Positions 44,804 through 57,770 of a DNA stretch of 64,000 nucleotides are shown here, piece by piece (position 1 is the first letter of the stretch; each line of letters starts with the position of its first letter). Both the position numbers and the translations under genes were made by a program. This DNA comes from Oxytricha trifallax. Its lineage: Eukaryota; Ciliophora; Spirotrichea; Sporadotrichida; Oxytrichidae. The stretch covers positions 1 to 64,000 of the forward strand of contig ARYC01001317.1 of assembly GCA_000711775.1 (NCBI GenBank). The letters run 5' to 3'. A model generated the notes under the pieces. It worked only from the letters and a program-made list of their open reading frames with translations, did not search any database and was not told the origin of the DNA.

Positions 44804-46200
44804 AATTATTTCACTCTTTAAATACTTTAAATATATAATTGGACTGAAAGAAATTTTTAAAAATCCTGAAAAATATATATACAAATCATTATAATTTTTA
44901 TTAAAGGCTATCTTTATTAAATAATGATGAAAAATAATTTAAAAGTAAGTTTTCGATTTGTTAAATTTAATATAAGCCCTAAAATTTATATATAAAATTT
45001 AATCTTAATTTCCTATTATAATCTTGAAATTAATTATGTTATAATTTAAACATAAATATAGACTTATTGATTCCCTCTGATTGTAGAAGTTAATGATAAA
45101 ATAAGCAAATTTTTTCTTCTTACAGAATGAAGTGACTCACATTGATGTAGCCTTGAAGATATTAAATCATTCAAATATGAAACATATGCACTTATGACAT
45201 TTAATTATTTAAACCCATCAGATTACTGTTTACTTATTGTTCATTCTTTGTCTTATACTTTGGTGTGAGTTTATCTTTAAAAGCTTAAAAATTCCCAAGC
45301 AAGAGTTATTTTTAGTAGCAGAATTGAAATGCTTTAAAATAAAACTAACTTAATTATCAAAGTGTATTCTTTATTTGAGAAATGTTTGAAATTGTATATC
45401 ATACTGGAAAATAATTTATTCTTTCAAATATTTTAGGAAGGAAGAGTTTTCATTATATTTCCATGATTTCATGTTATTCTTGCTTTTTATTTGTGAAAAT
45501 TATACTTTTTCTCACATATTTTGAAGTACAGCTGTCTCTATAAATAATCGTTATGAGGAGATTAACTTCTTTATTAAATAAATATACTTAAATTTTGTAA
45601 TTAGTTTATATCAAGAACTGTTTTAACTTTCTAAAAGTCATCCAATATTCTAAACCTTTGTAATCATTAAGATAACCTTGAAATTCTTCAATCAATTCCA
45701 TTAACTTAAATATTAGATGATATAAAGAAGGTTTATAAAATAAAAGTTACTAAAGACTAAAATATCAAACTTCTATCCGTTTCCATAAAAATTCATAGGA
45801 AATTCATCCGCAAATTGGTCACAATCAAAATAGGCAACTAGTATATCAATATTATCTTTAACTAAAATATATTGGAATCGATTTCAACATCAAATGCATA
45901 ATTTAATATTGATTTGTGGAAAAAGCTTCATCAAACTCCCAATTAGACTTGCAGATGAACAAAATTCAGAGAAAAGACTACATAGCCATAAACAAAATAG
46001 AGCTCTCATTAGCAACAAAAAGTTTTTAAAAATATATAATTGTCATATTTTTTAAGAGATTAATACCTTCCACCCACTCAGTTAAGTAAGCTTACTTTCA
46101 AGTAGAAAAGGAGGTTGGAAACTAAACACCACCATCACTCTTATTTAGTTCTCACAATTAGATCAGATTCTGAGATACCACCAAGAATTTAAACATTTTC
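44804..46200. other. AT-rich region, nothing assignable
   Basis: No frame with coding character and no repeat pair could be supported. Confidence 0.5.
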
Positions 46201-46234
46201 AAATTTATTTGATGTTAATAACTTTAAATCTTCA

Positions 46235-47985
46235 TGCAGCCACTGTAAAGACAGCATAAGATGCTCCTCACAGAATTGGTGAAGTCTCAGTCTGGAAATT
46301 AATGGAAGAATAAGAACACGTGTCATTAGGTAGGTATATTGATCTCCCACATTAATAAGATTACTAATATAAATTAATTATAAATTATTACTAAGAATTA
46401 TAGGATACAACAATACATATAATTAAATATATTAAATTATAATAATCTGAGATGATCGAATTAAGAGTGTAAGATGACTAAAGCCAGATGGAAACCCACA
46501 TGAGAAGTAAGCAGTCTGGCAATAGATTTCGATGAAACAAATTAGATCCATTACTTGAAACTTGAGAATCAGTCCTAATACTTATAATCAGAGTTAAATA
46601 CATCTACATCTTTGAAAGTAAAGTATGCTGCATGTTTACAACAGTTTTAAACTTCAATACCAAGGCTGATGACTCATATTTTTAAAGGGAAAAGCGGAGA
46701 AGTAGACGATTGGGAATTATCAATATAATTTACACATCTGCTTACAGTATTCACTACAAACAATTAAATGAATAATATCAAATAGCTTCTCTGCGAGATA
46801 AATTCTATTGAAAGCAAAATCACTTTCAGATTTAACTCCGAGATAAAGCAAGCAAGCGTTGTCAGAAACTACAATATGCTACTTCTCACTATTATATAAC
46901 TACTATATTAATTATTAAATATTCTTTAAATAACTAATGAAACTGCTATATCATGGAATAATAAGCAATTACAAACTTCAAACTGGTAGAAACACTAGAA
47001 AGAAAGGAAAACAACAGAGAAATGAGATGAGGACATAGAGCAGACACAAGAGGTGAGGTGGGAAATAACTCTCTCTAATGATTAGAATAGATAGGGTTAT
47101 GACCCATAACAAATTATGCTGGCAAGATCTGGAATCCCATGATTAAGTTAGATATAATATTTACTATGAAATATCAATGCAACCTCATTTAAAATAAATT
47201 AGATACCATAATATATATGTATATTATTAGCAGTTATTGTTGCAACTATAAAGATCTTTAACACATTTAATAGGCAATTAAAATTAGCTTTATTCAGAAG
47301 AATTTAATTTTAGTCTTTTTTCTAGCTTCTATGATGCTGTAAACAGTTAAATCAGTTATATAGCGAGGCTTATTCTGATTACCTGCTTATACTGAATTTC
47401 TTTTGAATAAAAGTAAATAATAATAAATAAATTAATTTTAAATAGAAATATAATTATTAAAATGGGGAATATTTATAGATGTTTGTCATCGAGACTCCGT
47501 AGTTTATCCATCACTGCTTTTCACAGGTAAGATCTCTATAATAATAAATTATTAGCGATCGTATTCATCTTCAATTTAAGATTATTAAATTTTTATAATT
47601 CACTGATTTTCAAAAAGTATTTAGAATAAATGAATGAGTTCATAATCGTTTTAGTGGGCAACTATTTACAATTTATAATAGAAAATCGATAAATTAAAAT
47701 GAAATTAATTAAGAAAATATGAAAACCTAAAGATGATGTTCCTGGAGCAGCTGGTTATTCACTAAAATTTGTAAGTTACAAAAAACATATCTAGACTTTT
47801 TTTATTTCAGCAATACTTACCAGCAGGAGTGGCGACGTTAGAAGACTGAGAGCTCGTGAGACACTGGAAAAAGATGGCAACAGAAAAGTTGGTATGGCCA
47901 GATGGAGCAAAATACGAAAGAGAATGGAGAGATGACAAAGCTGTTTCTGGATTCCATTTCTGCTACCCTCTATACGAATAATTAT
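46235..47985 (+). pseudogene. Fragment of an element X gene (plus strand)
   Basis: Exon-like pieces: about 46235-46330, then a start-like ATG at 47461 ending at a GTAAG donor. Next, 47725-47772 ends AAGYSLKF before a 40-nt GTAAGT...TTTCAG intron. The last exon has LVRHWKKMATEKLVWPDGAK and ends at about 47985. The last two exons match the minus-strand copy at 11060-11260 exon for exon (AAGCSTKF, intron, charged exon, G-TKYHVEW against GAKYEREW). A TGA interrupts the last exon. The 46235 piece belongs here only by position. Confidence 0.5.
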
Positions 47986-50129
47986 TATATAAATTCATTT
48001 CAAAATATATTTTCCAATTCTCGATTATTTTTCATAATTATATAAAAACACTTACAATAAAAATTTACTCGCATTAGGGACCCAAGAACCAGCAAATATA
48101 TAATATTGTCAAGATACATGCTATTTTGTAATCTCCGTTGGTTTGGATTAGCAACTTGGAAAATTACTCTGTTAAGTAATAAGGGCAAGTATAAAATAAA
48201 TATAGTAATTAGGAATCTGCAACATTAAATTTTCTAAATATGCTGTCTTTTTCTTTACTCCTCAAATATTTCAAGGAGATCTTAGCTTTAATCCATATTC
48301 TATCCATTTGCAATATGTAATTGATAATTAGGAAATAGATACAAATTGATGTTATATAATTATTGATATCAGAATAATCCATTAAGTAGCATGATGAGCA
48401 AGTTATTTAATGATAAATTGGAGTAAAAGATAGTTTATTCATTATAATAGGGTGATAGTGAAAATTTTTTTGTATTATCAAGTTATTTATGTTTGTTATT
48501 ATGGCAACGGCTCATACCAAACACTTGAATATATTAGAATTTGTCTCAACAAGGTCTTTCTTTGAACTTATCACTATTGACTGATTTATCTTTCATTGTT
48601 AATGCACGAATTATTTCATTTTTAGATCATGAGAAATAAATCTTTAATTCAGTCTTCATCAATAAATAATAAAGATGTTTTACTGTTAAATATATACAAT
48701 GATATCTTAATATCAATAATTGAAGGAGAGACTTTACAAGTAGTTTAAATTTTCTAGAATATTTTACAAAGTTATAGAATTTTATTGCCTTTCTTACTAT
48801 TAAATAGAATAATTTCTGGTATGTACTTTGAGGCTTGTTCATAATTGAAAGAGGATCATAAGTTAATTAATGGTCAAAGCCTAACCTTAATTATTTCTTG
48901 TTCATCGCCATTATGAAGCCAGTGTAAGTTAAAATTATTACTTATCTATTAGTTCTCGAATAGTCCTATTAGTTGATTATATTTTAGTGTTTCCATTGAA
49001 CATACTGATTTTTATGAGTGTGTATGTGTGTATCAATTATTTTCATTTTTTATGGTGCGATTATCCAGCCTTTTTCAAGTTTTGCTTTGAAAATAAGATA
49101 TCTGAGTAAGAGCAAAGGTTTACAGCTTAGATGCTTATTATTGTGAGGATTTCATGGAAAGAGAGTACATTAAATAGTAATTTATCTGATATAATATTAT
49201 ATGATTATCATTTTATTGTTCTGAGGTAGTATCCTTGACTTTTAATATTTCTTTTTTTAGGCAAGGATTAATAGAGTCTTGTCTCTAAATCAATATTTTT
49301 AGGAGGAAAGAAAGGCTGCTCCAAACAAGCATTTTGTAGCATTAAAGATGGAGAGCTACCGCAACAATTTATATATAATTCTTGTTATTGTTATTATAGG
49401 TAATGAACGAAATAATCTATTTTACAATGCTCTAAAGACAAGTTTGATTCCATGTTCCATTCTAGTTTAAGACATAAAAGAATTAATTAAATTCAAATTT
49501 AGGATTTGACACTCTAAAGAATTAAATGATAAAATAAAAATTAATGTTAGCTAAATAAAGAATAAGAACTAATAAAATATAATTTAATAAAGATATAAAT
49601 CTGGAAAACGGGAAATGAATTTTTTTCTAGAAAAGCTCTACTCAACAGTTCCATAAAAATATAAATGACATTTATAGAACAATTTAATAGAGTAAAAAAT
49701 GAAATTGCAACTAAAAAGAACTCAAATAAAAATATCTTTAACAGTTTTATTATATTTTTGATGAGAAGCTATGAACTAAGGATTACACATGGAGGGTTGC
49801 TTCTATGATAGAAAATCTAAAGATCTCTAAATGAAATTACTTCTAAGTAAAACTTTGATTGCTTTTGAGAGAGGAAGAAGATTTAACAACTTTAATGTAA
49901 ATCAATGTAGCTAAGCTTGAATTATACAGAAAATCTAAAAATTAGAGCTATTCAATTTTAATAAAATTTCTAAAAGTTAGGAAAGTTCAAATAACAAATA
50001 TTAACGATAAAACAAATGATTAAGAAGAAATTTTTCTGCAAAAACTTAAAAATAGAATATTGATTAGATTAAAATCCTAATACCACTTCATTTGTTTTAT
50101 CAATTTAAGGCTTCAATTAATGTATTCTA
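47986..50129. other. AT-rich region, nothing assignable
   Basis: Short frames only, no motif. A 14-bp inverted repeat (GATAAAACAAATGA and inverse) lies at about 50007 and 50088. Confidence 0.5.
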
Positions 50130-51660
50130 AGGGGCAAATATATGCGTTGATTGGAGTATATTTATGGCAGTGAGTATATCGATTTACTATTTCAGTTTCT
50201 ATTCTGTTGTGAAAAATATTGTGACTAACTCTAACTTATTCTGGGGGGGGGAAGTTTCCTGCCCCAAAAGGTAGTTTCCTGCCCCCAACATTAAATTTTA
50301 TGTTTTTGCAATAAATTTAATAGAAACAAATAAATTTCAATTTCAATTACCATAACCATGTACTATACAACATTTATTATAATATAATTTTCAAGGTACA
50401 TAATTATTCTTTATCAAATTATATATTACTGACAAGGCTAAAATAAGTGTTTTTTTTATTAATTAATGTAATTTTCATTAAATTTTAAATTGATTATCAA
50501 GGTAGAAATGATATTTGAAGCTAAATTTAAAAAAAACTACATCATAATTGATGATAAAGATTCTTTGAAAACTATAAAAATTACATATTTTTATTTGTGG
50601 GGCAGGAAACTACCTTTTTGGGGGCAGGAAACTTCCCCCCTTGGGTGCATATAAAATTTTGGGGCAGGAAACTTCCCCCCCCTTATTCTAAATTACAAAC
50701 CCAAAGAAATGGTACTTCAAAATTTTCTGCAACTATCAGATTAATTAGTGTACTACCTGTAATTTTTTAGAGATAAATTAGTTTTTGATTTAATTAGATA
50801 GAAGCTTAATTATAAGCCTATGATAAACTTAAAATTCTAGAATTATAGTCATTTTAGTTATTTTATGATAGGTCAATGATATACTGGCTCATCCTATCTC
50901 GTTTTACACTTTTATATTTCTTTGATACAATAATTTGAAATTAAGTAAACAATTAAATGCAGAGGACTAAATATTATAATATTAAGTACATTCATGCTGA
51001 ATATGATGTATTTACATACAATACCATCTTATCCAGGTCTTGAAAATATTCGATATAAAAATATTGAAGTTTCTGAAATAATATGAGAATTATTATAGGG
51101 CCCAAGTGAAAAGATTACAATTATTTTGCCATTACTTGTGATTCAAAGGGGCTTAAATCTTGGATAATGTATTTCATTGCTACATTGAGATTGATTTCAT
51201 GATAAAGGACTACATTCATTTAGTATATGCGTGTCTTAATAACGCGGCATATAACTCCATTCATTTTAATGACTTTTAACAAAGTTTATAGCAAATAATC
51301 AACTACAGATTCTTAGTTTCGCTTGTGATATCGCTTATATCGCAATGACTAGTATAAATCTATGAATTTTAATTATTATGGTAGACTTATAATAAGATGT
51401 AATAAAGACACTTAATGTTGAGAAATTTCTCAATATACTGCATTGCAAAAAGTATATAAATAATGGTCATTAATTCTTTCATTGTCTACTTATTTAAGAG
51501 TCTTACTAATATAATCCAGCTTATCTTAATAGTCAAATGAAAGGATATGTAATTGCTTGGCTTACTAAGATTAGATAGAGCTTGAATCATTGCTGTCAGT
51601 CGATAGAAACGATTAAAACTAAAATAAGCTTTATCTAACTTTATGTGTTAGTTTATATAA
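50130..51660 (+). mobile_element. TBE relic: decayed transposase, without recognisable ends
   Basis: About 50160-50242 plus 50690-50760 reads YGSEYIDLLFQF, then DQLQLILNY, matching the TBE-B N-terminus (HDSEYIDLLFKL, DQLRPILNY). About 50950-51080 matches the first catalytic box region (MQR-N-KFIHA and NTFISRSW at DNA level). The Asp box itself is degraded. A possible kinase-end remnant lies near 51600. No C4A4 ends are seen. It is interrupted by the G-tract MITE at 50243-50682. Confidence 0.7.
50243..50682. mobile_element. G-tract MITE, copy 2 (440 bp)
   Basis: Eight to nine G then AAGTTTCCTGCCCC at the left; the inverse with a C tract at the right, plus internal repeat units (AGTTTCCTGCCCC, and two at the right). 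Flanked by TTATTCT on both sides (50236-50242, 50683-50689). Removing it with one duplication restores the relic TBE reading frame, which confirms the boundaries. Confidence 0.9.
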
Positions 51661-53255
51661 ATCATTGATTCATTTATCATTTGATTAATAGTTTGAGTTA
51701 ATAAATAATACCGAGGTTCATAACATAATTTAATTTCTTTGATTTTGTATGATTGAATTTTGCTTAAACAATAATCAAGAATAATATGAGATTTAACTGT
51801 TAAAAATTGATAGATTTTTCATGTTGGAAATAAAGCATAAGACGTTTATAATGATAATAATTAACTTTCATCTAGAAATCAAAGAATTATGAGTGTATTT
51901 TTAAATTTAAGGTAAGAAACCCTTTCAAAGCTATAACAAACAATCTTTATAAATAATTATTAACTTTTCATTAAGTCGGATTCATTCTTGCATTCTTTTG
52001 TTCTAGAATTCTACTATTCTTGTAGAAATATAATAAATCTTTTTTAATTTTATTTCCATTGTTTTATAGCATAAATTACTAAGAAATTTTAGAAGTGTTT
52101 TATAACATAAGAAATTTCTATTTACAATTTGTGCATTCTTTAAATAATAATAGGTAGAAAACACTCAATACAAAGGCTATTATGTTGAAAGTTTCTTATC
52201 CAATTTTTACTTATGGGCCATCTAATTTTGAGAATAATTCGATTAGTTGAACTTAAATTGTAAGGTTGTTTTACTTTCTCAGAGGAGATTGAGGCTTATG
52301 ATATAAATGCATTAAAGTATTCCTTATTGGAATATGGTTTACACTATTGGGCAACGTATTCAAAATTTTTATCTTCTCTTTTGGAGACCAATGATTAGTC
52401 AAGGCCTACTTGGTTAAACTTGGTAATAGTTTGTATAACCAAGGTATCTTTGAAGAAATTTATAATGGGTCTGGTCTCTAGGAGATCTTCAATGACTGTC
52501 GAATGATCTAAGTCATATTTATTTAAAAATTATATTGGTATAGTGAGGTTTCTTCATGTTGTTGATTTCCAAGTCTATAAGTTCGTTTATTGAGAAAGAA
52601 TTGAAAAATCCATTTTAATATAAATTATTAATCCACAATATTTAAATGTTAAATATTTTTAAATAACTTAAAAGCTACACTGTGTCGAAAGAGAAAATAT
52701 TTATAATGTATTTAATTATTTCTAATAAAATACAAATGAATGAGCATTTTTAATAATACTCAAATTATTGTTAAAATTAATTAATGAATTTAATATGCTT
52801 TCACATATCTTTATCATTTAAGTTTGGGCAAGATAATATTATCAAATAATTAAAAATCATAATAAATGTACTTTCATTTTTATTGTATTAGAATTCATAT
52901 TTATAAAGATATTGTAAACATTTTCTCTATTTCGATATAGTATATCTTTAATTTATTAAAAAATAGTTAACATTATAATAGTGAGTATTAATTGTTATTA
53001 ATTTATTTTTCAATTCTTTTTCATTTTTATTTTTGTTGCATCTTTGATTCAAGGCTTCAAAATTTAATATTTAAGATCCTGATTTTTATTAAGGAATAAA
53101 TTTCTTTTTATTTTAAGTGCTTAATTTACCAAATAACATTTTAAGGGATTCTCAAAATAGGGGTCTCATTCTACCTTTGGACACGTGATTGAAAGTTTTG
53201 AGTCAGGAGCTGGCATCTTTTCTTTAAGTATCTCAGAAGCTCGAGCTTTTGGAAC
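51661..53255. other. AT-rich region, nothing assignable
   Basis: No supportable frame or repeat. Confidence 0.5.
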
Positions 53256-53397
53256 ATTCAAAACCCCAAAACCCCTTTGTGAGGTTTATAAGTGCTTTGA
53301 TTTGTAGAGTATAGTTGGGGACTTATTGGGGTTAGAAGAGAAAACGCAGGTTTTATGTGAATTTAATCAATATTTAATGAGTATTAGAGTACTTTGT

Positions 53398-54843
53398 TCA
53401 AACAAATTTAATCTGCTTGTCTTTGCTGTATCTCTTGAATCTAGCTCCCTATAGTGGCTCAAGTATGTCTTCTAAGGATTATCTAGGATATGAAGGACCT
53501 CTCACGATTATCATCTCTACTATGATTTTTATTTCTTCTCAGACATCTTCTTACTTTATATGCTACTAACCTAAGCTAATTGATTGTTTTTCATGCTTAG
53601 TACCAAAGTAAGACATGCTTCTATGTCACTTTTTAATATGAAAGCAGCAACTGCCCATACATCCCACTAAACAGAGCCATTTGTCCACTTCTCTCTGATT
53701 GGGAAGTATCCTGGTGTCCCAAGAACCTTTGCTAATGTTACAATCTCTTACCTTAAGGCTCTATTTAAATCGATAACTACAACTTCTAAAAGACAGAGGT
53801 TGAGCTTCACATTTTCAGGCTTTAGATCTCTAAGAACATATCCAAGTTCATGCAACTCCTAGACACCCTTAATCATAACTGAAAGTATATCAATCAAATC
53901 ATCCGGATATCTGTTTTGATATAGATAGTCTCTTAGATTCATTTCATATTTCTTAAGCCTTAGTGCAATGAACCCAAAGCCTAAAATAACACCGTTTAGC
54001 TTAAGCAAGTTCTTACAATCTCTTTTTTAAGCTTCTCTAAGAACGATATATTCGTTAGCAAACTCATTCTAATACTTTTCATTCTTAATGATATAGCTGA
54101 AAGGATATACCTTTTATGCAACCTCATCGACTACTATAAGTTTTACCTTCCTAGGCACATTTATTTTCAAGTAGTTTTCTATACATCTGCTTAGATCAAC
54201 AGCATTAAATTCAGGAATACATAGCTCTCGCATAGAATCATGCTAAAAATGTATTGCCTGCAGGTTGAATCATTGACTCATATCGTTTCTGCCTCTTGAG
54301 CTTTTCTTACTACTCTCTTAAAGATTCAAGAGTTTTAGACTTTCTCTTGGCAGGTATAAGTTTTTAAATCTCTTAATCTTACATTAAAAACTCGCTTAAA
54401 TGATGCTTCTGCATGTGTCTTTTAACTTTAGCTGGGTGTGTGTAAGACTTCATGCAAGTCGTGCACTCATACCTGCCATCAACCTTATCATGCTTGAAAT
54501 AAATCTTCGCTTTACCAGAATGTATTTCTTTAATATGCCTCTTCAAGCTCTACTCAGTTGAGAAGAAGTTTTAACAATCATTGCATTCAAAGTGTTTTTA
54601 TTTTTCAATTGGTTGCTGTTCTTTTAGCTCCTCAACATATTCAATTTATGTTTAAAGTCCTATCTCTGTTCTCCCCTTCTAGTTAGATACTTCAATTTTG
54701 AAGACCTCTGCTTCAAACTCAAGAGCTCTTAACTCTACTTCCCTCTCAATATAAATAACTTCTTGCTTTTTAGTGGTGCCAAAGTTTAGCTATGATTAAC
54801 CATTGCCAAGAGAGATTGCTTTACGATTTAAGTTAGCCGCCAT
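53398..54843 (-). pseudogene. TBE-D 57-kDa zinc-finger/kinase gene, frameshifted
   Basis: ATG 54843 (complement), MAANLNRKAISLGNG. Fingers CNDCQNFF...RHIKEIH and CTTCMKSY...RHMQKHH. A frame change near 54245 separates them from the kinase domain, which is then open for about 250 codons: ELHELGYVLRDLKPEN (HRD changed to LRD), VIDLNRA, GTPGYFPIRE, WDVWAVAA. Another shift near 53610 damages the C-terminus. Stop TGA 53398-53400. Confidence 0.86.
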
Positions 54844-55402
54844 GTTTAAAATCAAATTATATTTGTATTATAAAGCTCTAATAACCTCTCTAGTAATAGC
54901 AACTATGTATAGGAGTTGGCACTGCAGCACTAATGGTTGAATTGAAGTGTTAGAGATCAAATTTATACTTAGTTTATAACTATAAATTTTCTAATTTCAT
55001 GCTTAATATTTTAATTTTGGTACTAACTTAGATAATATTCAGGTTGGTACTGGTACCAATTAGGTTCTAACCATTTTGGAACTTTTCCATTAAAACCTCA
55101 TTAGTTTAAACAAGGTACTAATTAAGTTTTAGTACTTTAAATTGGTACCAATTAAAATTAAACCAGATTAGTACCAGTACTAATTAAATTTAAACAAATT
55201 TAGTACTAATTTAATGGAACTAAATTGATAAAAATGGAGCTCCATCTCTGAAGTTTGTTACAGCTTCTGCCAACTTTCTCCACGTATCCTTACCAGGTTG
55301 ACCTCCTATAAGATACTCATATTTAATACTAAGATTTTAACAGTAGGATCCTGAACTCTATATTTTAAAATTTGAATTTCAATAACAAGAGAAGGAGCAA
55401 GG
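54844..55402. repeat. TBE-D spacer with AGTACC/GGTACT repeats
   Basis: Inverse counterpart of 42149-42717, with the same repeated TTAATTAGTACC-like units. Confidence 0.65.
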
Positions 55403-56193
55403 ATGGAATCTATAAATACTGCAATGAAGAGAGTTGAAGCTTAAGAAATGATCTCAAGATTTAGAAGCAAGGAAGATCTCTATCGATACCTCACTCAGCA
55501 TGGTAAGCATGTGACATATACTTAATCATATACTATAGTGGGTTTATTCCTTCCAACGATGGAAGGTACCAAAATCTCATTTCTAAGAGCGATACTCTGT
55601 GATGAGAAGAAAGCCTTCAAAAACAATGAAATTAAGTTGATAGAAATACCAAACTACCCAGAGATTTCAGTCACTAATCTCTACGATGATGCGATGAAAG
55701 ATGAAGAGTTGGAAGTTTATCTTCCTACCAAGAAACAACTCTCTAACAAACTTCCAGAAAGGAGCTTCTTCTTTGGTGTTCTTGGCACTTTAAGAGAGAG
55801 CTATCTCAGAGAGATCATTGAAGAAGCTCACAAGAAACGCTACTCTATTTCTCCTGAAGATTAAAAGAAGCAAGGCATACTAATAAGCGAGACCTGGCTT
55901 GCGGAGCTTAAGAAGCATCCATACCTCTCTAGTAAGCTTTGACACATAACTTTGTAGGGAAACCTGGAACTGGTATATTGCTAATGAAAGAACATGCAAA
56001 GGTTCACAGAGAGAGAAAGTCATAGACTATTCATGAAGTGAGCAAGAGACTTTATAAAGATTTTTAAAAGCCAGATGAAATGAACATAGATGCAGGAGCT
56101 GGCACTAAGAGAAGAAATATGGGCCCAAGCAAGCCATAAGAAGAGGAGAAGAAAGAGAAGGCAAACCCCTTTATGGGTTAGTATAATATGTGA
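55403..56193 (+). CDS. TBE 22-kDa protein gene, intact, two introns, 242 aa
   Basis: ATG 55403, intron 1 at 55503-55538 (36 nt, GTAAGC...TATAG), intron 2 at 55932-55957 (26 nt, GTAAGC...TTGTAG), TGA 56191-56193. The spliced frame is 243 codons with no lesion. Conserved blocks are GLFLPTMEGTKISFLRAIL, LIEIPNYPEISVTNLYDDAM, FFFGVLGTLRESYLREI, RYSISPED and, in the last exon, a basic tail with MNIDAGAGTKRRNMGPSKP. There is no recognised enzymatic motif. Intron positions are the same in all copies and intron 2 also in the divergent TBE-like element. It converges with the transposase gene. Confidence 0.93.
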
Positions 56194-56199
56194 ACTTAT

Positions 56200-57262
56200 T
56201 CATTCATTTAAATCTAAAACTTATTTATAAACATTCATTCTTCCTTCTCTCGCACACACTGTTGTCTTATCTATGCTTACTCTCTTGCAGCTACTCTGAA
56301 TCAAGTCTACTGTATCTATAGGCAAGTCATGCATTAGGTGATATAGCAGCAGTTTCTTGTAGTGGGTCTTGATTTAACTCCAGTAGAATTCAATTCCATT
56401 AAATTAAGGGCTGTAAGGAACATTGTATACAGGAGTAATGTTTAACTCTTCATAAGCTTTCTTAGACTCCTTAGTCTTATGAACTGAGAGGTTGTAAACA
56501 AACAGGATGATCTCTTAATCATTGTATTTATCTCTCAGCTTATGTAGGAACTCTATATACTACTCTCGCTTAATAGAGCGAGGGTAAATAGCATAACTCT
56601 CTAAACCTGAATCGTCACTAATACCTGCTAAAATTGCATGGTTTACAACCTTAAATTTCTAATCGTAGACTTATATATTATCAAACTTCTTATACCAAGA
56701 CTTATTTATAAAGGTGCTGAATTTAAATACAGCTTCATCAGCGTGTATGAACTTGATGTTATTGTCAATAGCACTCTGCATTTAATCATATATATAGTTT
56801 AATTTATTACTATAAAATGGCACTGTAAAATCAATCACTCTCTTCACTCTGTTGACAGTCTTGAAAGAAATACCATTTCTTCTATAAATGTTGGCTATAG
56901 TCTAAGGAGAGATACGCTGTCAGGAAACTTACGATGAAAAATCACTCCTCGCTAATCTAGTGGAAAATGTGCCCAATACTTTAAAGTCTTCGAATCACAG
57001 AGGTAGTCAATATGATGCGGTTAGAACTTTTATTTTCTTGCAGGATGCTTTCAAGTGCCTGAAATATAATGCTAAACAGCCAACAACCAATGATACCTAA
57101 CTGTTGAGGCACTCTTGCACAGAAGTTTTGCTAAAGCTGCTTAATTCATTACAGGTTTGATTAAGTCTATATTAATACTTGTACCATACCTAAGCTTAAG
57201 CAGTAAATCTAAATGTTGCTCATCATAAATAGACCCTAAATTCGCTAATTTCTATTTCTCAT
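56200..57262 (-). pseudogene. TBE-D transposase, TGA and frameshifts
   Basis: ATG 57262 (complement) to TGA 56200-56202. A one-base deletion before LGSIYDEQ (near 57240), a TGA at 57051-57053 (same place as in TBE-C), and another shift near 56915 (FPDSV for FPDMR). The C-terminal third is well kept: GIEFYWSQIKTHYKKLL and the CAREGRMNVYKQVLDLNE end. Confidence 0.87.
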
Positions 57263-57429
57263 TTTGTAAATTGACCAAATTTCTCTCCTAACCCCAACAA
57301 TACCCTACAAATCCAAGCACCTATAAACCCCACTAAGGGTTTTTTGGGTTTTGATTCTTAAAATGTTCCCATATGTTTTATAGGGTTTAATTCTCTAGTA
57401 TTAAGGAAGATTCCCGTTATTAGTGCCTT

Positions 57430-57770
57430 CCTTAAGGTCATTTTAGCTGGTCAGAAATTATCAGAATGTGACGTCATTAGGGAAAAAGTTATCAATAATA
57501 TAGTTGAAACAAATTTGAGGGTTAGATACCTTATTTTATTGAATCTCTTGCTGCTGACTTTCAATTATTTATCATCTTTTGTGATTAATTAATTGAATAG
57601 CTCCCTTAGTTTTAATCTTAATAAGAGTCTTCTTCTTATCCACTGTTTGGTTGAACAGAATGCGATATGTGCAAGCTGGATAATGACATTAAATTATAGG
57701 TGATAAGACTAAGATCATGTAAGCTAGAGATAACTGGCGAAATCGACTTGATTGAATGAATAAAGTGGTA
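57430..57770 (+). mobile_element. Possible relic of a TBE transposase C-terminus
   Basis: Just outside TBE-D, a frame reads KVILAG (TBE: THAILAG), and further on GDKTKIMQARDNWRNRLD before TGA (TBE-C: KDKTMICARNGRMNVY). It is followed by TAGTACTAGCACTAA, resembling the TBE spacer. Similarity is patchy, so this is tentative. Confidence 0.35.

Larger units (their letters stand above)
53259..57353 (-). mobile_element. TBE: TBE-D: complete telomere-bearing element (4095 bp), reverse orientation
   Basis: Left end CAAAACCCCAAAACCCC, right end with a slightly mutated G4T4 repeat (GGGTTTTTTGGGTTTTG). Target duplication ATT (53256-53258, 57354-57356). Genes: kinase (-), 22 kDa (+), transposase (-). 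Same subfamily as TBE-C and TBE-E. The 22-kDa gene is intact. Confidence 0.96.

Noticed and set aside
47900..47985. MORN-repeat protein exon (WPDG-KYE-EW pattern)
   Set aside because: The paralogous exon at 11060-11190 lacks the MORN pattern (it reads GGTKYHVEW), and both copies share flanking exons and an intron, so it is an element X gene rather than a MORN protein.
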